NCBI RefSeq assembly: GCF_001949145.1
Contig: NW_019091561.1
Span: 8,745-27,628 of the forward strand
DNA length: 18,884 bases
From: Acanthaster planci
Lineage: Eukaryota; Echinodermata; Asteroidea; Valvatida; Acanthasteridae
Direction of reading: 5' to 3'
The translations under genes and the position numbers were made by a program. The notes under the pieces are model-generated. The model saw nothing but the letters and a program-made list of their open reading frames with translations, did no database searches and was not told the DNA's origin. Of this stretch, positions 1 to 11,800 are shown in pieces; within the stretch, counting starts at the first letter, position 1, and each line of letters begins with the position of its first letter.

Positions 1-604
1 GGAGAGTAGTCTTGGGTAGAGAAAGGTTCTAGTATCGGGTTAGATGGCTCAATTGTTTTCTGCTACAGAAACGCCCTGTACATATATATCCAAATTATAC
101 ATGTATGGGAAAATACATGTAAATTTGAGTTAAACTGCAGAGAACCGTATTTTCTAACATGTACTTGTACTCTTATATTGTTAGGTCACAAGCCTAAACT
201 TTTTCCTTGCTCAGCTCCTCTCTCGTACCTTTAGATTAGCATGGCATAAGGCTTCCCTTTTCTAAATTCTATTATCTTAGGACTAAATGTTTATGGAGTC
301 AGGGAAGCTGAATACACAGCAACTGTGGAAAACCTTTGTGCAAATTAACAGACTTTTTCATCACTTGCCACGACCCAGTTATACATAATCTCATTTGTTG
401 ATATGATTCAGCCTTGTAATTGGGTGAATTGCAAAATCATTGCGTTCCAACCTTCACCCGTTTTCTGTTGCCGAATCAAACCTGTTTTCGGTTTTGAAAA
501 TTACTAACTTCTCAGGCTGTTTGGATTGGATCTCTTTATTCTCAATTCCCTAGTCGCTTTCTGAATTTTTAATTTTTTTTTCCAATTTATTCTGTGTTAC
601 ACAG
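1..604 (+). other. 3' part of the last intron of the KMT5A gene
   Basis: This stretch ends in a pyrimidine-rich tract and the acceptor TTACACAG at 597-604, directly before the KMT5A coding exon. The preceding SET-domain exon of the family should encode the YMYYF-like stretch and the Y-C just before this exon. I could not find that exon here, so it must lie left of the window. I saw no other gene, only AT-rich intron sequence with scattered TACATGTA words. Confidence 0.8.
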
Positions 605-815
605 CGTGGATGCCACAGCAGAGTCTGGTCGCATTGGCCGTCTCCTGAACCACAGCAAGTCCGGCAACTGTACCACCAAGCTCATCAGCATTGACGACCG
701 ACCCTACCTGATTCTGGTCGCTGCCCGGCCCATCACCGCTGGTGAGGAGCTGGTCTACGATTACGGTGATCGAAACAAGGAATCACTGAGGTCCCACCCA
801 TGGTTGGCACTCTGA
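605..815 (+). CDS. KMT5A: Last coding exon of N-lysine methyltransferase KMT5A (SETD8/PR-Set7), partial
   Basis: KMT5A is the nuclear SET-domain enzyme that monomethylates lysine 20 of histone H4 using S-adenosylmethionine; it acts in chromatin compaction, the cell cycle and DNA replication. The exon encodes 69 residues after a split codon, probably TG|C (Cys), then VDAT. It carries the C-terminal half of the SET domain: the GRLLNHS motif that binds the methyl donor, GNCTTKL, then ITAGEELVYDYGDR with the catalytic-site tyrosine, ending in HPWL before the TGA at 813-815. The human family member ends in the same way, with NHSKCGNC, AAGEELLYDYGDR and HPWL. The ending has normal length and no post-SET zinc cysteines, as expected for KMT5A. 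The reading frame is intact, so the gene looks functional. The N-terminal part and the first half of the SET domain lie outside the window. Confidence 0.95.
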
Positions 816-1096
816 AACCAAGGGGGGTACGCATGTCCGTTTCTGGATGAGCATGCGCCCAGAATGAGAGAGCTACGGATATCTGAATGGCAGTGACTTG
901 GTTTGAGAAAAACATGACCACGATGTAGCCAGTCTGGTAAAAATTGGTTTGGGTGGTGCAATGGCTCGCTGTCAGTATCAACCCAAAAGATGGTGGATAG
1001 AGAGCAACACGGAGATGGCAGTGCAAAAACTCAATATTCCAGGTGCTTATCATGGTGTCTATGTATTGCCAGTACTGTTAATTTGTCACAGATTCT

Positions 1097-1170
1097 AGTG
1101 CCTCTAAGAAACTTAACTCTGTCATCGCCCCCCATCGAAAGCGCCATCAAATTTTGGGTCTAGAGGCACT
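1097..1170 (+). repeat. Inverted repeat (possible RNA hairpin) in KMT5A 3' UTR
   Basis: The arms AGTGCCTCTA (1097-1106) and TAGAGGCACT (1161-1170) are perfect reverse complements separated by 54 bases. Pairing may extend outward imperfectly, with CAGATTCT on the left and TTCTGAGATCTG on the right. In the transcript this could form a stem-loop. Whether it has a function is unknown. Confidence 0.5.
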
Positions 1171-1630
1171 TTCTGAGATCTGTACTTTTGACACTTAGGT
1201 TGAGTTACACATCCATTTACATGTACTCCTACTTTCATGTGGAATTAGTTCTTGGTGAAGAAGGCAGCCATTGTAAGGTCACTTGACTGAATTTCCTCTT
1301 CCTCATTGAGGGATCCTTTGCTGCAAGTACACATTGCTATAACTTGAAACAACACAGGAGCCTATGGGAAGTGGATAAAGAGGCTAGTTCAAAGGGCTTC
1401 CATGGGACCATGTATGATTTGCAGCCGTGGCCCAGTAATTTGGACACAGCCATAGTCCTGACACTCTGTACAAACAACTGGGGCTGATTTACTGAGTTCT
1501 CGGCAGCATCAATGCCAGTGACATGCCCGGTGGAAGTCTAGCCAACGAGCCACTTGTCACAAATGCTTTATTATCATGCCACAGTTCTGAAATTCACAGC
1601 CAAGTCAAACGAGGCAATGCAAGTCCTTGA

Positions 1631-1636
1631 AATAAA
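1631..1636 (+). terminator. Candidate poly(A) signal AATAAA for KMT5A
   Basis: This is the first AATAAA on the plus strand that I noted downstream of the KMT5A stop, about 815 bases after it. A GT-rich stretch follows nearby (CTGTGAACATGTATAG). A second AATAAA stands at 2171-2176. Hexamers like this occur by chance in AT-rich DNA, so the call is weak without transcript data. Confidence 0.35.
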
Positions 1637-2195
1637 AAACTGTGAACATGTATAGACGGAATTCGGGTTTTTACTTTAGGATTTTTAAATCTCAGGCTAT
1701 TTGGGAAAAAGCTCCTTGGATTTTCTGAGGGGCTTTAATTCGCGTCTGAATTAATGTTTGTAAAATGGAATTATCTTAAAAATCTTTACCATCTTATTGG
1801 TTCAAAATGTTACTGGCAAGTCTATTTGCTATATGTGCAGAAGATATGTGTACATGTTTACCCAGTATGTGGCATGTATGCTCATTACTATTTATGCCAT
1901 TGGGACAGTCGGGGTAGTCTGGGTTCTAGACTTTTAGCCTAGTTCCTTTTCATTTCAAGAACAAACTAACTCAGTATACATACATGCACTTTTGTATCAC
2001 ACAAATGTATTTTTGTTTTTTAAATCTCTTATTCCGATTTGTGAAAACGAATTGTGAATTGATCAATACAATGTACAGTGAATGTAAAGTGGAAGTCAAC
2101 TGTTGTATAAAACGTAGTGTATTTTAACTTAAAACTGCAGTCAGGTTTGATTGACGATGGAAACGGCTAAAATAAAACAGCTGAAAGTGCACTGC

Positions 2196-5100
2196 GCAGT
2201 ACCATATGTGCAAGCTGTCAGCCTTGTAAACGTGTAATAACTAAGGTACAGTACTTGCGACACATTTGACCTGTACATGTACTTGTGTGCAGTTAGTTTT
2301 TCCTTTTCGTTCCTTTTCAGTAACTTAATCCTTAAATTGGACCAGGCATGGCAGGCATCTGTATCTGTACACTGACCTGCGAAATTCTAAAACAAAAAAA
2401 CGAAACACAATTAGACACACGTACATCTACATGTATGCACCACGGAAAACACAAGTCAGTCAAAATACAGTAAATTTAATCCCCTCGCTGTGTTTATTTT
2501 AAAAATTACACACAAAACACAAACTTGACGTTTTAATCGAATTTATAAAAGATGAATAAATAATAAAGATTTTGACAATGAATTTAATGATTTTTGTAAA
2601 AGGTAGAGCAGACCACTGCAGGTATCTAAAAACCAAAGGTGACCAAATTATCCTTACAAATCACACTTGTTTGAAAGACAGCAATGGCACTGGTTGAAAA
2701 GCTACCGTGTAGTTCCAAAACTAGTTGAATTCAATATTCCTGGGAGGTAAAATCAACTATCCACCCTCAAACTGTGTTAGATTCATAAAATCAACAGCTA
2801 AAATTTCAATGGGTCAGTGGTAATATGCAGGTGTCTTAAATTTTCAGCAATTCTGCACCTCCCATAAAAACTAAACAAGAGGCAAGATGGTCCAGCCTAC
2901 CTTTCAAGGTGCCATCAAAACAATGAAGATTTATTCTGAAATCAGCATTAAAGTTGGTGATGTTGGTTGGTAACAAGATACACAGAAACCTTTAGACAAG
3001 TTCTACAATAATTTTCAGGAAAAACCAACTTTAAAGGGACTGTAACTTTTGTCATACATGTACAAATGTAAACATGCAGAAACTGTTAGAAAATCATTTA
3101 AAAATCACTTGTACAATCTATACAGTGAAATTATGTTTTGTACATGAGGTAGATACTGATCTGTGCATGCATACACTCAATTGTAAATACATGTATCTGC
3201 ATAAATTGAATCTATAATTCTAAAAATGCTCTTTAAACCATTTTTCCGAATGGAAAGTTGCATTTCCTCTGAATACACTCCCTGTGGTGATCAACTTTGA
3301 CCTCTGACATGACCTGTTCCTTATAGATGACTGAACTGAAAGTTCCCACACAATAGTATCTTTCTGACAGTCATACAAATCAACACTGACACAATGATTA
3401 TTGGTCTGATAATATGCATGGATATATAGGTCTACAGTGTAAAGGCATTGAATCCCTGCACAGCATGAACTGCGGAAATTGTACATGTGCACAATGTATG
3501 CAAAGAATGTGCTTTCCAGTGACCTAGCCTTTCAACAAACCACATTTTGTCTCCTCAGTGGCTGAGATGTAATAAAACTACTGTACACTTACAGTCCCAA
3601 ATGGGAGCACCCACTGTCCAGCCATCAAGAAACCCTGTAACTGCACTGATTGGATAAATGGGTTCTCATTTAGTTTCCATGGCTTTATGTCATCCAGAAG
3701 GTATCCACAATGCTTTTGATTGCAGTAATACTAACATATTGGTTGTAACAGATCAGAGCCTTAAAAAACATACTATCAGGTTTAAGAAATACAGGTGATT
3801 TGGGCCACCAAAAGGGTGCTGTAGAAAGGCCATTTTTCAAAGTGCATTGTGGGAAATGGTTGACCAATTCCATTCCCCACACTGTATTGTGAATTAACCC
3901 CTACATGTATTAATTAAAATCATTTTACACACATTTTCTGATCCACAGAAGAATTTATGGCAAGACTGTCACACTTGCAATCACAGTACAAACCCTGGCG
4001 GCCCTGAATCCTCCAACAATTTGAAGGTTGAACAGACTATGCACACATGGTAAATTGTACTGTAGGTACATATTCATGTACACATATATTTATTTACGTG
4101 CACATATGCATATTCATATACATGTATCTGTTTGTGTAATATTTACATACACATCTCGAAAGATAGCAATTTCACAACACTGATGTCTGTACATATCATT
4201 TTTCCTCCATTTTCTAAATTCACATAAAAGTCTCTGTCACTCATTTTTCCCACTTTGCAACTCTGCACAGATCTGTCCCAGTAACTGCAACCCACATTGT
4301 GTCAGCTTAAAAGGTGGAATGGACCATTTGTAGCTATTGGTAACATCATTAACAACTGTACATGTACTTGGTTTTAACATAGTAACGTGCTAAACTCCCT
4401 TGTACGTAGTTATTCCACCTGACGTTACAATTACCGTATGGTTAAGGATAAAAGGTGAAAAGTCAGACATGGCAAGTTTTGAACTGAGTCACAAGACCTA
4501 GAAATACTGCTTGTTTCTTGAATCGTGAGGTTTTCACAAAACTAAAACTTCATCAGGTTGGTTTAATAGGTAGAAATAAGCACTGAGGTAAATTTGTGCA
4601 GTTTTGTGCCTTCCAACCCCCCCCCCAAATGCACAAATGGTCCATGCTACCTTCAAGGTACGGTCAGGTAATTCATACAGCTGAAGTCTTTCTGTGCAGG
4701 TCTGGCCAGTGGCGGCCTACATGTAGATACCTGATTGGATTCACCTCTGGTGTTGTACTCCTGAGCACCGACACTTTCAAAGACTAATACGTACATTGCA
4801 TTGCAATGTGCAGGGGACTTCTGAAGTTGAATACAATGCTGATGATGTTTCCAAAACATTGGCAGGAGCAACGTTTCTCTCACTGCATCTCTTTGACTGT
4901 CAACAGTGAAGTGACCCAGCCCCCCTCGTAAAAAATTCAGCATTTAACTGCTGACAGAAACACGTCCTTTGTCACTATTTTACCTTGTACATGGGTACAT
5001 GTATATGACTGGTCTCCTGAAAGGACTTGTGAAAGACACTTGTGATGGACTCATCCCTAACACTGCCCTGCTGATTTTCAACGGTCTAAACCATCCAAAA

Positions 5101-5646
5101 CCTGTTTAATACAGATGGGACGTTTGTGCCTCTTTCCAACAGTGCCTTACTGATTTGTTGCTTTTGCAGATGTCTTGTTTGGATTTTCTTAAAGATGCTC
5201 AATGTGTAATCATTCCCATCAAGTCAACAAAGTCCATTTTCACTACTGTATTTATAAACTAATGTTTGAAGTGTTTTGCCCGCTTATCAAACAAGTACAT
5301 ACTGTGAAGAAGTGTGAATTGATGTTCATTTGAACTGCACTTTTTGGTTTTAAAGCCAAGATAAGCTCAGACATTTTTGACAGTTGTCACTCTTCCAGCA
5401 AATCAGGTGATCAGAAAAGCACAATTTCCTAGCGCACAAAAAGGTAGGATTCTGGTCCGAGGTACTTGTAAATTCAGTGGCTTTGCTTTACAATGATCCT
5501 GAGATAGAAAAAATGCATTGCAACAACACCAGGATTCACTGCACATGACATTACCAAAAACCATTTTTAAACTTTTAAAATGGCTTCTTGAAAGATTCTC
5601 ACTATGGGCGGACCCTACTTTGGTTCCACTCGAGGACGCTCCCTTG
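2196..5646. other. Intergenic region between convergent genes, no gene seen
   Basis: Only short, uncharacteristic open frames occur here, and none resembles a known family. The 3' UTR of the minus-strand Nudix gene must start at 5646 and run leftward. Minus-strand poly(A)-like hexamers are ATTAAA at 5105-5110 and AATAAA at 4089-4094. The region also contains a C-run at about 4617-4626, an 8-bp palindrome at 4793-4809, and a fragment near 4003-4026 resembling the short repeat described for 12785-12850. Confidence 0.6.
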
Positions 5647-5829
5647 CTAGTCTGGTTTCGATCCCTCGGTGTGAATGGAGTAGAGTAGCTGGTATACATT
5701 CTGGAATGATGACCAGACTGGATCAGGCTGGATACTGGGCTTGGGATCGCCATCACGGTACTGAACGAAGCAGCGAGCAATCTTCTGGTTGAAGTCGGAC
5801 ACTTCTGGGTTGACTAAATATTCATCCAA
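5647..5829 (-). CDS. NUDT6: NUDT6 coding exon 7, C-terminal segment and stop
   Basis: The exon encodes residues 221-280 (LDEYLVNPEVSDFNQKIA..., ending IHTEGSKPD) and a TAG stop at 5647-5649. The acceptor CTTGTACTTAG| joins exon 6 in phase 0 to give WMD-V/L-DEYL, like the WMDL-x-x-[LY] transition of homologues. The remainder is less conserved than the Nudix fold and does not closely resemble the vertebrate C terminus. Another minus-strand frame overlapping this exon (5403-5780) is a shadow. Confidence 0.85.
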   Translation of the reverse strand: MDEYLVNPEVSDFNQKIARCFVQYRDGDPKPSIQPDPVWSSFQNVYQLLYSIHTEGSKPD

Positions 5830-8800
5830 CTAAGTACAAGAAGAACAAAAAGGGAATTTCAGAGAGAGGGAAATATCTAGGATAACAAAATGGTAAAATT
5901 AATCTAACTTGCAACAGTAAATCCATTAACCGACAGACTTCAAGCCTGAAACAGTACAATTCTGGTACTTCAACAACTATGGGGCAGCTGTATTCAAATA
6001 TTTAAAGCTACATGCAAGACTTGTAAACCTCATCCAACAAATACTTTATCGCTGTGTTTCAACTCTAAATTAAATTCAAGATGGGCTGCTCATAAAGGAT
6101 ACTGTTTGCATGCTGAACCTGGGTTCAATTTAAGTGCAAGTAATGATGTGTCCTCACTTCGCTCTTACGGGATGGCAAAAGAGCACCCCCCGCTACAGCT
6201 CACCACAGACCCATTTGCTATTTTACATACCTCAACTTCAGCTCAGCCTTTTATTTTTAGACTCACTTGTCTGCCAGAATACTAAAGATTTCTGACATTG
6301 GACAATCTGGCTTAATATCAGACAAGTTCTAACTAGAAGAACATGAAACCTTGTGACTGTCACAAAAATACCGGTAGGAAGTTTTAAATTGGCTTGGCAA
6401 ATACCAGTAACTTTCTCTGAGGGTAAAAAGAGACCAAATCTAGAGGCTGAGCTAAGCTTTGTGGAAAGGGCCGTAAAGATCAAAGGAAATCCTTCATATC
6501 CTATCATAAGCATCCCCTCGCTGTCCAAGAAGAGAAAGGTTGGTGGGAATTGTTTCATCTGGGTGTCCGGCACACATGGAAAGACCATACATTCCAACCT
6601 AACCTGGTTGTGGGTGCATAACAAAGCGCATAAACCTGTACACACACAAAGGGAGTTCCTGCTACAAGGGTTATCCCGACTGTGTAAGTGCACGCCATTT
6701 TGTTTCTGCACGGAGCGGATACTCACATCCATCCATTTACATTCCTCTATCTCTTGAGGGCAAGCAGTGATCTCAGTGGTCAGTGCTTTCATGTGACAGA
6801 CAAAGTAAATATCGGAGAGGCCGAACCGGTACTTGTGCTGGTGGCGGAAACTCAGGATAGAAACAAACTCGGCCTTGATGCCCGTCTCCTCAAGAACCTC
6901 CCTCTTGGCCGTTTCAGCAAGCTCCTCCCCTGAATACAAAAAAGAAATGAGCCAGTCAGTATTTTGAGAACATCAAGAACAAGCATCAAGAGATATCCCC
7001 TACATGTACACTGTAGATCTTTCTGAATTAGCTGGTTTGTCAAAGCAGTTTTTGCGAGATATCTAAACCAAGCCTATGGTGGAATTATGACAATTTTTGG
7101 CTTGACAGAAACCTTGTATACTAATACCAGAATCTTGCTTTAACTAGAATTGCATTTGCTGAATCAGAATAAGTTAAGTTATGGTCCTCAACGCAGTCCA
7201 ACAATCTTATTCAACCCTTGACCAACGAATCTCTAAGTACCATTAACTTCATGGTCACTTCTGGATGACATCTTGCTGGGAGTCATACCGCACCAACCTG
7301 CCCTTCACTGTTCTAATCACTTTCACTCACTGACCCTACCCAGCCCTCCATTTTCTTCAATGATGAATCTCACCAAGGTCTGAATGTCCTCCGGGTAGCT
7401 TCCACATAGGCTTCTTGCCGTGATTGTACTTCTCCTTGATGACCAGCAGCTGGTTGTTGTCATTGGTCACAAAACCTCCAACCCCTTCAATACCAGAAAT
7501 GGACAGCATTTGAAGAATGAAAAGACAAAACCAGCAACTGTACATTAAACTGCATGTAAAAGTTACTGCGGTTGTGGCACCCTACACCTGCACACAGGTG
7601 GTCAGGTGCACCAACATTCACCCCAACCCCCGAGGGTGTATGGAAAATCACATTGAAATTGGAGGATTGGGACTGTTAGAGCTGCCTCTTCAACTTATAG
7701 AGTTAAGACAAAAATGCATACGTGCCAGAAGTTTAAGGTTGCATGTGTGAGGGGGTGCCAATAGAGGGATAGGTGTCTGGTAGGATTAGTCTGACACTGC
7801 ATATATAGCTCACATGTAATTGGCAGAGGACTACATGATACTGCAAGTACATGCACCTATCTCGGTGGCAATATTTACACCAATATCACTCTTAATATAG
7901 GGCATTACCCTGGAATATAGTGGTTCTTAAATCCAACTGGATTCCACAAATGAGTCTCAGGACATCTTTAGGATCTTTGTTTTCAGTTTGCATATTCAAA
8001 GAGCAAATACATGTACATGGAGCTCTTTGTTTGGACAGGTCCGTCATTCTGAGAAAATGACCAAACTGGACAATATATACATGTATAGCGATAAAAAGTT
8101 CCTACATATGCATGCCCATTTGGATCCAATCCACTGTGAAAGATTTTAGGCCTGTTATCTCAAAAGTAAATGTTTCTCTTGTGACTTGTTTTATTTGTAG
8201 GTTCACAAATGTTGATGATTATGTTCAGGTTCATGTCAAATTTCTTCTCCTTGGGCAATCATTTGCCACATTTTCAAACAATGTCCTTCACTTTTTCTTC
8301 AAATTCAGGTGATTGAAGTGTTAACAACCAAAGGCCAATGTGCCTACCTATGTAAGTGTGGGAATAGCCTGGAAGCTGATTGGGCTCGTCGCTAGGCAAC
8401 CATCTTATCATCATGACGTACGATGGCTGCGCATGGTGGAAGACAAACTTGTGCTACATGTGTGAATGAGCGATGGACAAGCTCTGATTACAACCTCACA
8501 TGACACAGGGAATGCATCCGTACTCGTAGCTGCCTTTCCCAAGAACATATGTAAATGATATTGTTACTCTATCCAGTGGAATTCAACCTTTCAAACACCA
8601 TTATTTGGAGCCTGAAAGAATACTTTCAGTTATATAATTTCTCCTATTCAATGCAAATATGCATTCCACTTCCTGGCTCAGTGGACAGATCTAGAGATGG
8701 GGTAACTAATAAAGTTAATGCAAGTGATTAGGTGCTGAGCTCCAGAAAATGACAGGAGCTGGTAAAATCTCATTTTACATGTACAAGTTAAGAGATAATT

Positions 8801-11800
8801 ACATTTGGTAAAGCACACTGCTGCTTATTCTATCACACTGGGGTCATTTCAAGTCTGCCTCACCCACAATCCTCTGTATTTACACATGAACATGTACCCT
8901 ACCATGCCTACTGGTTTGTACTCTCCAAGATTAAGCATGGACGGACGATAAACTCGAGTTAGCAAAACAAAGCAGCATGTATAAGAAAATGTGCTTTTGA
9001 CCCAAACAATCCCAGAGATCATTCAACATTGACCCTGATCTTCTGGAGAATATGGGAAACGCCAAACGTCTGAGGATGGTAAGAAGTTTGTCACTCTTAT
9101 TCTACACAGGGTTTGATGTTTCACTGTTTGTGGGTGATTTCAGGAAGGTTTCTTGACAAAGTCCTTAGAAGTACGACAAGGACCATAAACGTACCTTGAC
9201 AGCTTCAGGAATAAGTTCAGTCTCCTGAAGAGATATCTTCAACCAGATGCCTCTCTTACACAGGGACTTCCAATATTCCACGGAGTCTGTGAGATTAGAA
9301 TGGAAAGGTAGATTTTTCAAAGGAAATAAAGTAAATGTCTTTTTCAGCCTGAAGCAATGGCAAATATGTAGGAACTGTTCAGCAATTAAGGATTATGTAA
9401 ACTTAACCAAGGGACTGAGAATAGATATCCCTATGTACGTGTACATGTATTAGTACATTACCTGCATTACTTGGTCAATCTTTAGCTAGCATTATGGAGC
9501 ATCTACCACATGTACATGTAGCTTTAATTTACATCTACGTGTTGCTCAAATTAATGAGAATCACGTGCAGGTACATGTTTATGTACATACAGTACAAGTG
9601 CATAATGTTTTTCTTAAAAGGAACCCACATCTGATTCGCTCAACTTCAATAAAATACCTGTTTCTCAAGATTTGAGGGACTGTTTGAACTTTTTTCTGTT
9701 GAGAGGTACACACCGCAATTTCTGTTATTGCTTGAAGCAAGTATTATTTTCTACAAATAAAAAACTAGACAACTAAATGTATATATGTGCATAAATGTCT
9801 AAACAAGTTATTTTGGCATAAAGAAAAACTTTGGTAAGTGTGCATTATTATTTATTTTTTTCTGGTAATGACACAAAGGACAATGACACCAAAAGTGCCC
9901 TAGGCACTGTTGCTCGCAAGCCTGAAGAAACCTGTAGAGAGGAGACAATGAGAAGCAGAACTTTAAAGTTTTCGAGGTGGGAGGAAAACCCCCGAGGAAT
10001 ATTCTACATGTAGGTAAAAGCCACGGAATCAGGTACATATGGGGACTGAAAACCCAATCCACATGTGGACTGAGCCGGGAATCGAACCCAGACTGCAGAG
10101 TTGGAAGGCAAGGAAAGAACCACTGCGCCAACCCAACCTCCCCCGTACTTATGGGGGGGGGTCTTAAACTTCTCTTAATCCTACCAACCTTAACAGTCCT
10201 CAATCCTCTAACGAGTAAGGATCGAGCACTGTTGGGAGTTAATATAGCCAGCCCACCCTACTGGAATTTCTTTCATTGCAAAGATCACAAAGTGGTTTTG
10301 TTTCACACATGTACATGTACATGTACATGTACATGTACATTGTACATAACTATACATGTGCATCATGTTCATGTACATGTACACTACTGCACCAACAGTA
10401 GATATACATGTACATGTACATACATGTGCACACCAGAGTGTTTATTAAATTATCACACACCCCACATGTACACTAGCTGTTACATATATAATACAGTTAA
10501 ACATCAATCTTTTTGACCCAGTATCAGTTCATACAGGTTGTTGAGGGCCATCCAAGCCCAAATTTTACGCAAGTCACATGTACATGCACATGTATGCTTG
10601 TACCCTGGAACATATTCATGTTGACCACTGTCTCACCATTGCCCAATACTAGCTAAATGGAAATACGGTACTTATTGTATGTTAATCACCTGCATGGGTG
10701 CCTCCTTAATAAACAGCACCATTAAACCATCTGTGCACAGTCACAAGAATTAAAGTAAACACAGCATGGATACATGTGCATGTGGGAAGGAATTGTACAA
10801 CCCACTGGGTTAACACCTGACCCTGCCATACATATACACCTAGTCAAGGATGCAGTGAGTGATTATACCCTGATGTTTAAGTACCAATTATCAGATTATC
10901 TGGTTTAATTTTCATGACAATCTGCCATTAATGATGCTGCATCCCCTCACCTTCCCTAATCCCTATACCCTGCTTGATATTGTCATTACATGTATATTGT
11001 GTGGAAATCAGATATACATGTACATGCACAGTATACACTGTTGTTTTTGAAGTACTGAATAGTTTAGGAATCCCATTGGGGTACAGTCCATCATTTTTGC
11101 CGTTTGTGCATTATGTTCCTTTAGGCAAGCAAAATGCTCAAAAAAATCTGAAGTAAAAATGCGTAACAACTTACCTGATGAAGTTTCAGCTCAAAAATTG
11201 CTGTCTATTAATATAGATATTATTCTCGGATCTCAATCTCAAATAGAAAGTTGCTGAGTCATGTTTTACATTACGCCTGAATTAAGGGGCTACAACACTT
11301 TCTCAATCAGCCAAATGTAGCTATGCGATGTCGCGCACTGAACTGACAAATAATTGCAACCAAGCACCCATGTGGGTCATGTCAAAGCTGCTGTGCACTT
11401 TGCTGAATTAATAAAGGCACTACTGACGGCAATCTCCATAAGTGTATCTTTAGACGCATCGTTGGAAATATGGCATTCTATCATTGTTTCCTTTTCTTCA
11501 AAATGAGAACTTAAATTGAAAAAATATTTGAAAATATGAGAGTTTAGTCCCATACATCTTCAAACCAAGTATGCTTTCGCTTGTCATTTACTTTTGGATA
11601 ATTACGAATCATGATGGATTGTACCTTTAATTACCGGTATGCATGATGACCACAGTGCTAAAATCAGCCCTCTGGAATAAGATTTGATGGTACATGTAAA
11701 TGTACAAAGGTAAGATTACAAACTACATGTACATGTACATGTAAATGTGAGACTTCAGACACTCCCAGTTTTGTAAAATTGAAGTTTAAAGGAGAAAAGC

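Larger units (their letters stand above)
816..2195 (+). other. Probable KMT5A 3' UTR and downstream flank
   Basis: This follows the KMT5A stop codon without any supportable reading frame. Two AATAAA poly(A) signals on the plus strand, at 1631-1636 and 2171-2176, would give 3' UTRs of about 0.85 or 1.4 kb. The choice between them cannot be made from sequence. A long inverted repeat at 1097-1170 lies inside the shorter of the two UTRs. The end coordinate is only an estimate based on the second signal. Confidence 0.5.

Noticed and set aside
3220-3492. A 90-codon minus-strand frame in the intergenic region
   Set aside because: Composition and sequence show no domain, and there is no promoter or splice context.
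5403-5780. A 125-codon minus-strand frame overlapping NUDT6 exon 7
   Set aside because: It is a shadow in another frame of the exon with no family similarity; the exon 7 frame has the acceptor, phase and stop.
6238-6726. Extension of NUDT6 exon 6 reading frame past 6727
   Set aside because: The frame is open by chance. It crosses a consensus donor GTGAGT, resembles nothing, and exon 7 joins cleanly in phase.
10060-10141. A tRNA gene on the minus strand
   Set aside because: A and B boxes are present, but the cloverleaf and acceptor stem do not close and the sequence continues into a SINE body.
9977-10516. A 179-codon plus-strand open frame
   Set aside because: It reads through the antisense of the SINE and then through the TACATG microsatellite (Thr-Cys repeats), so it is a repeat artefact.
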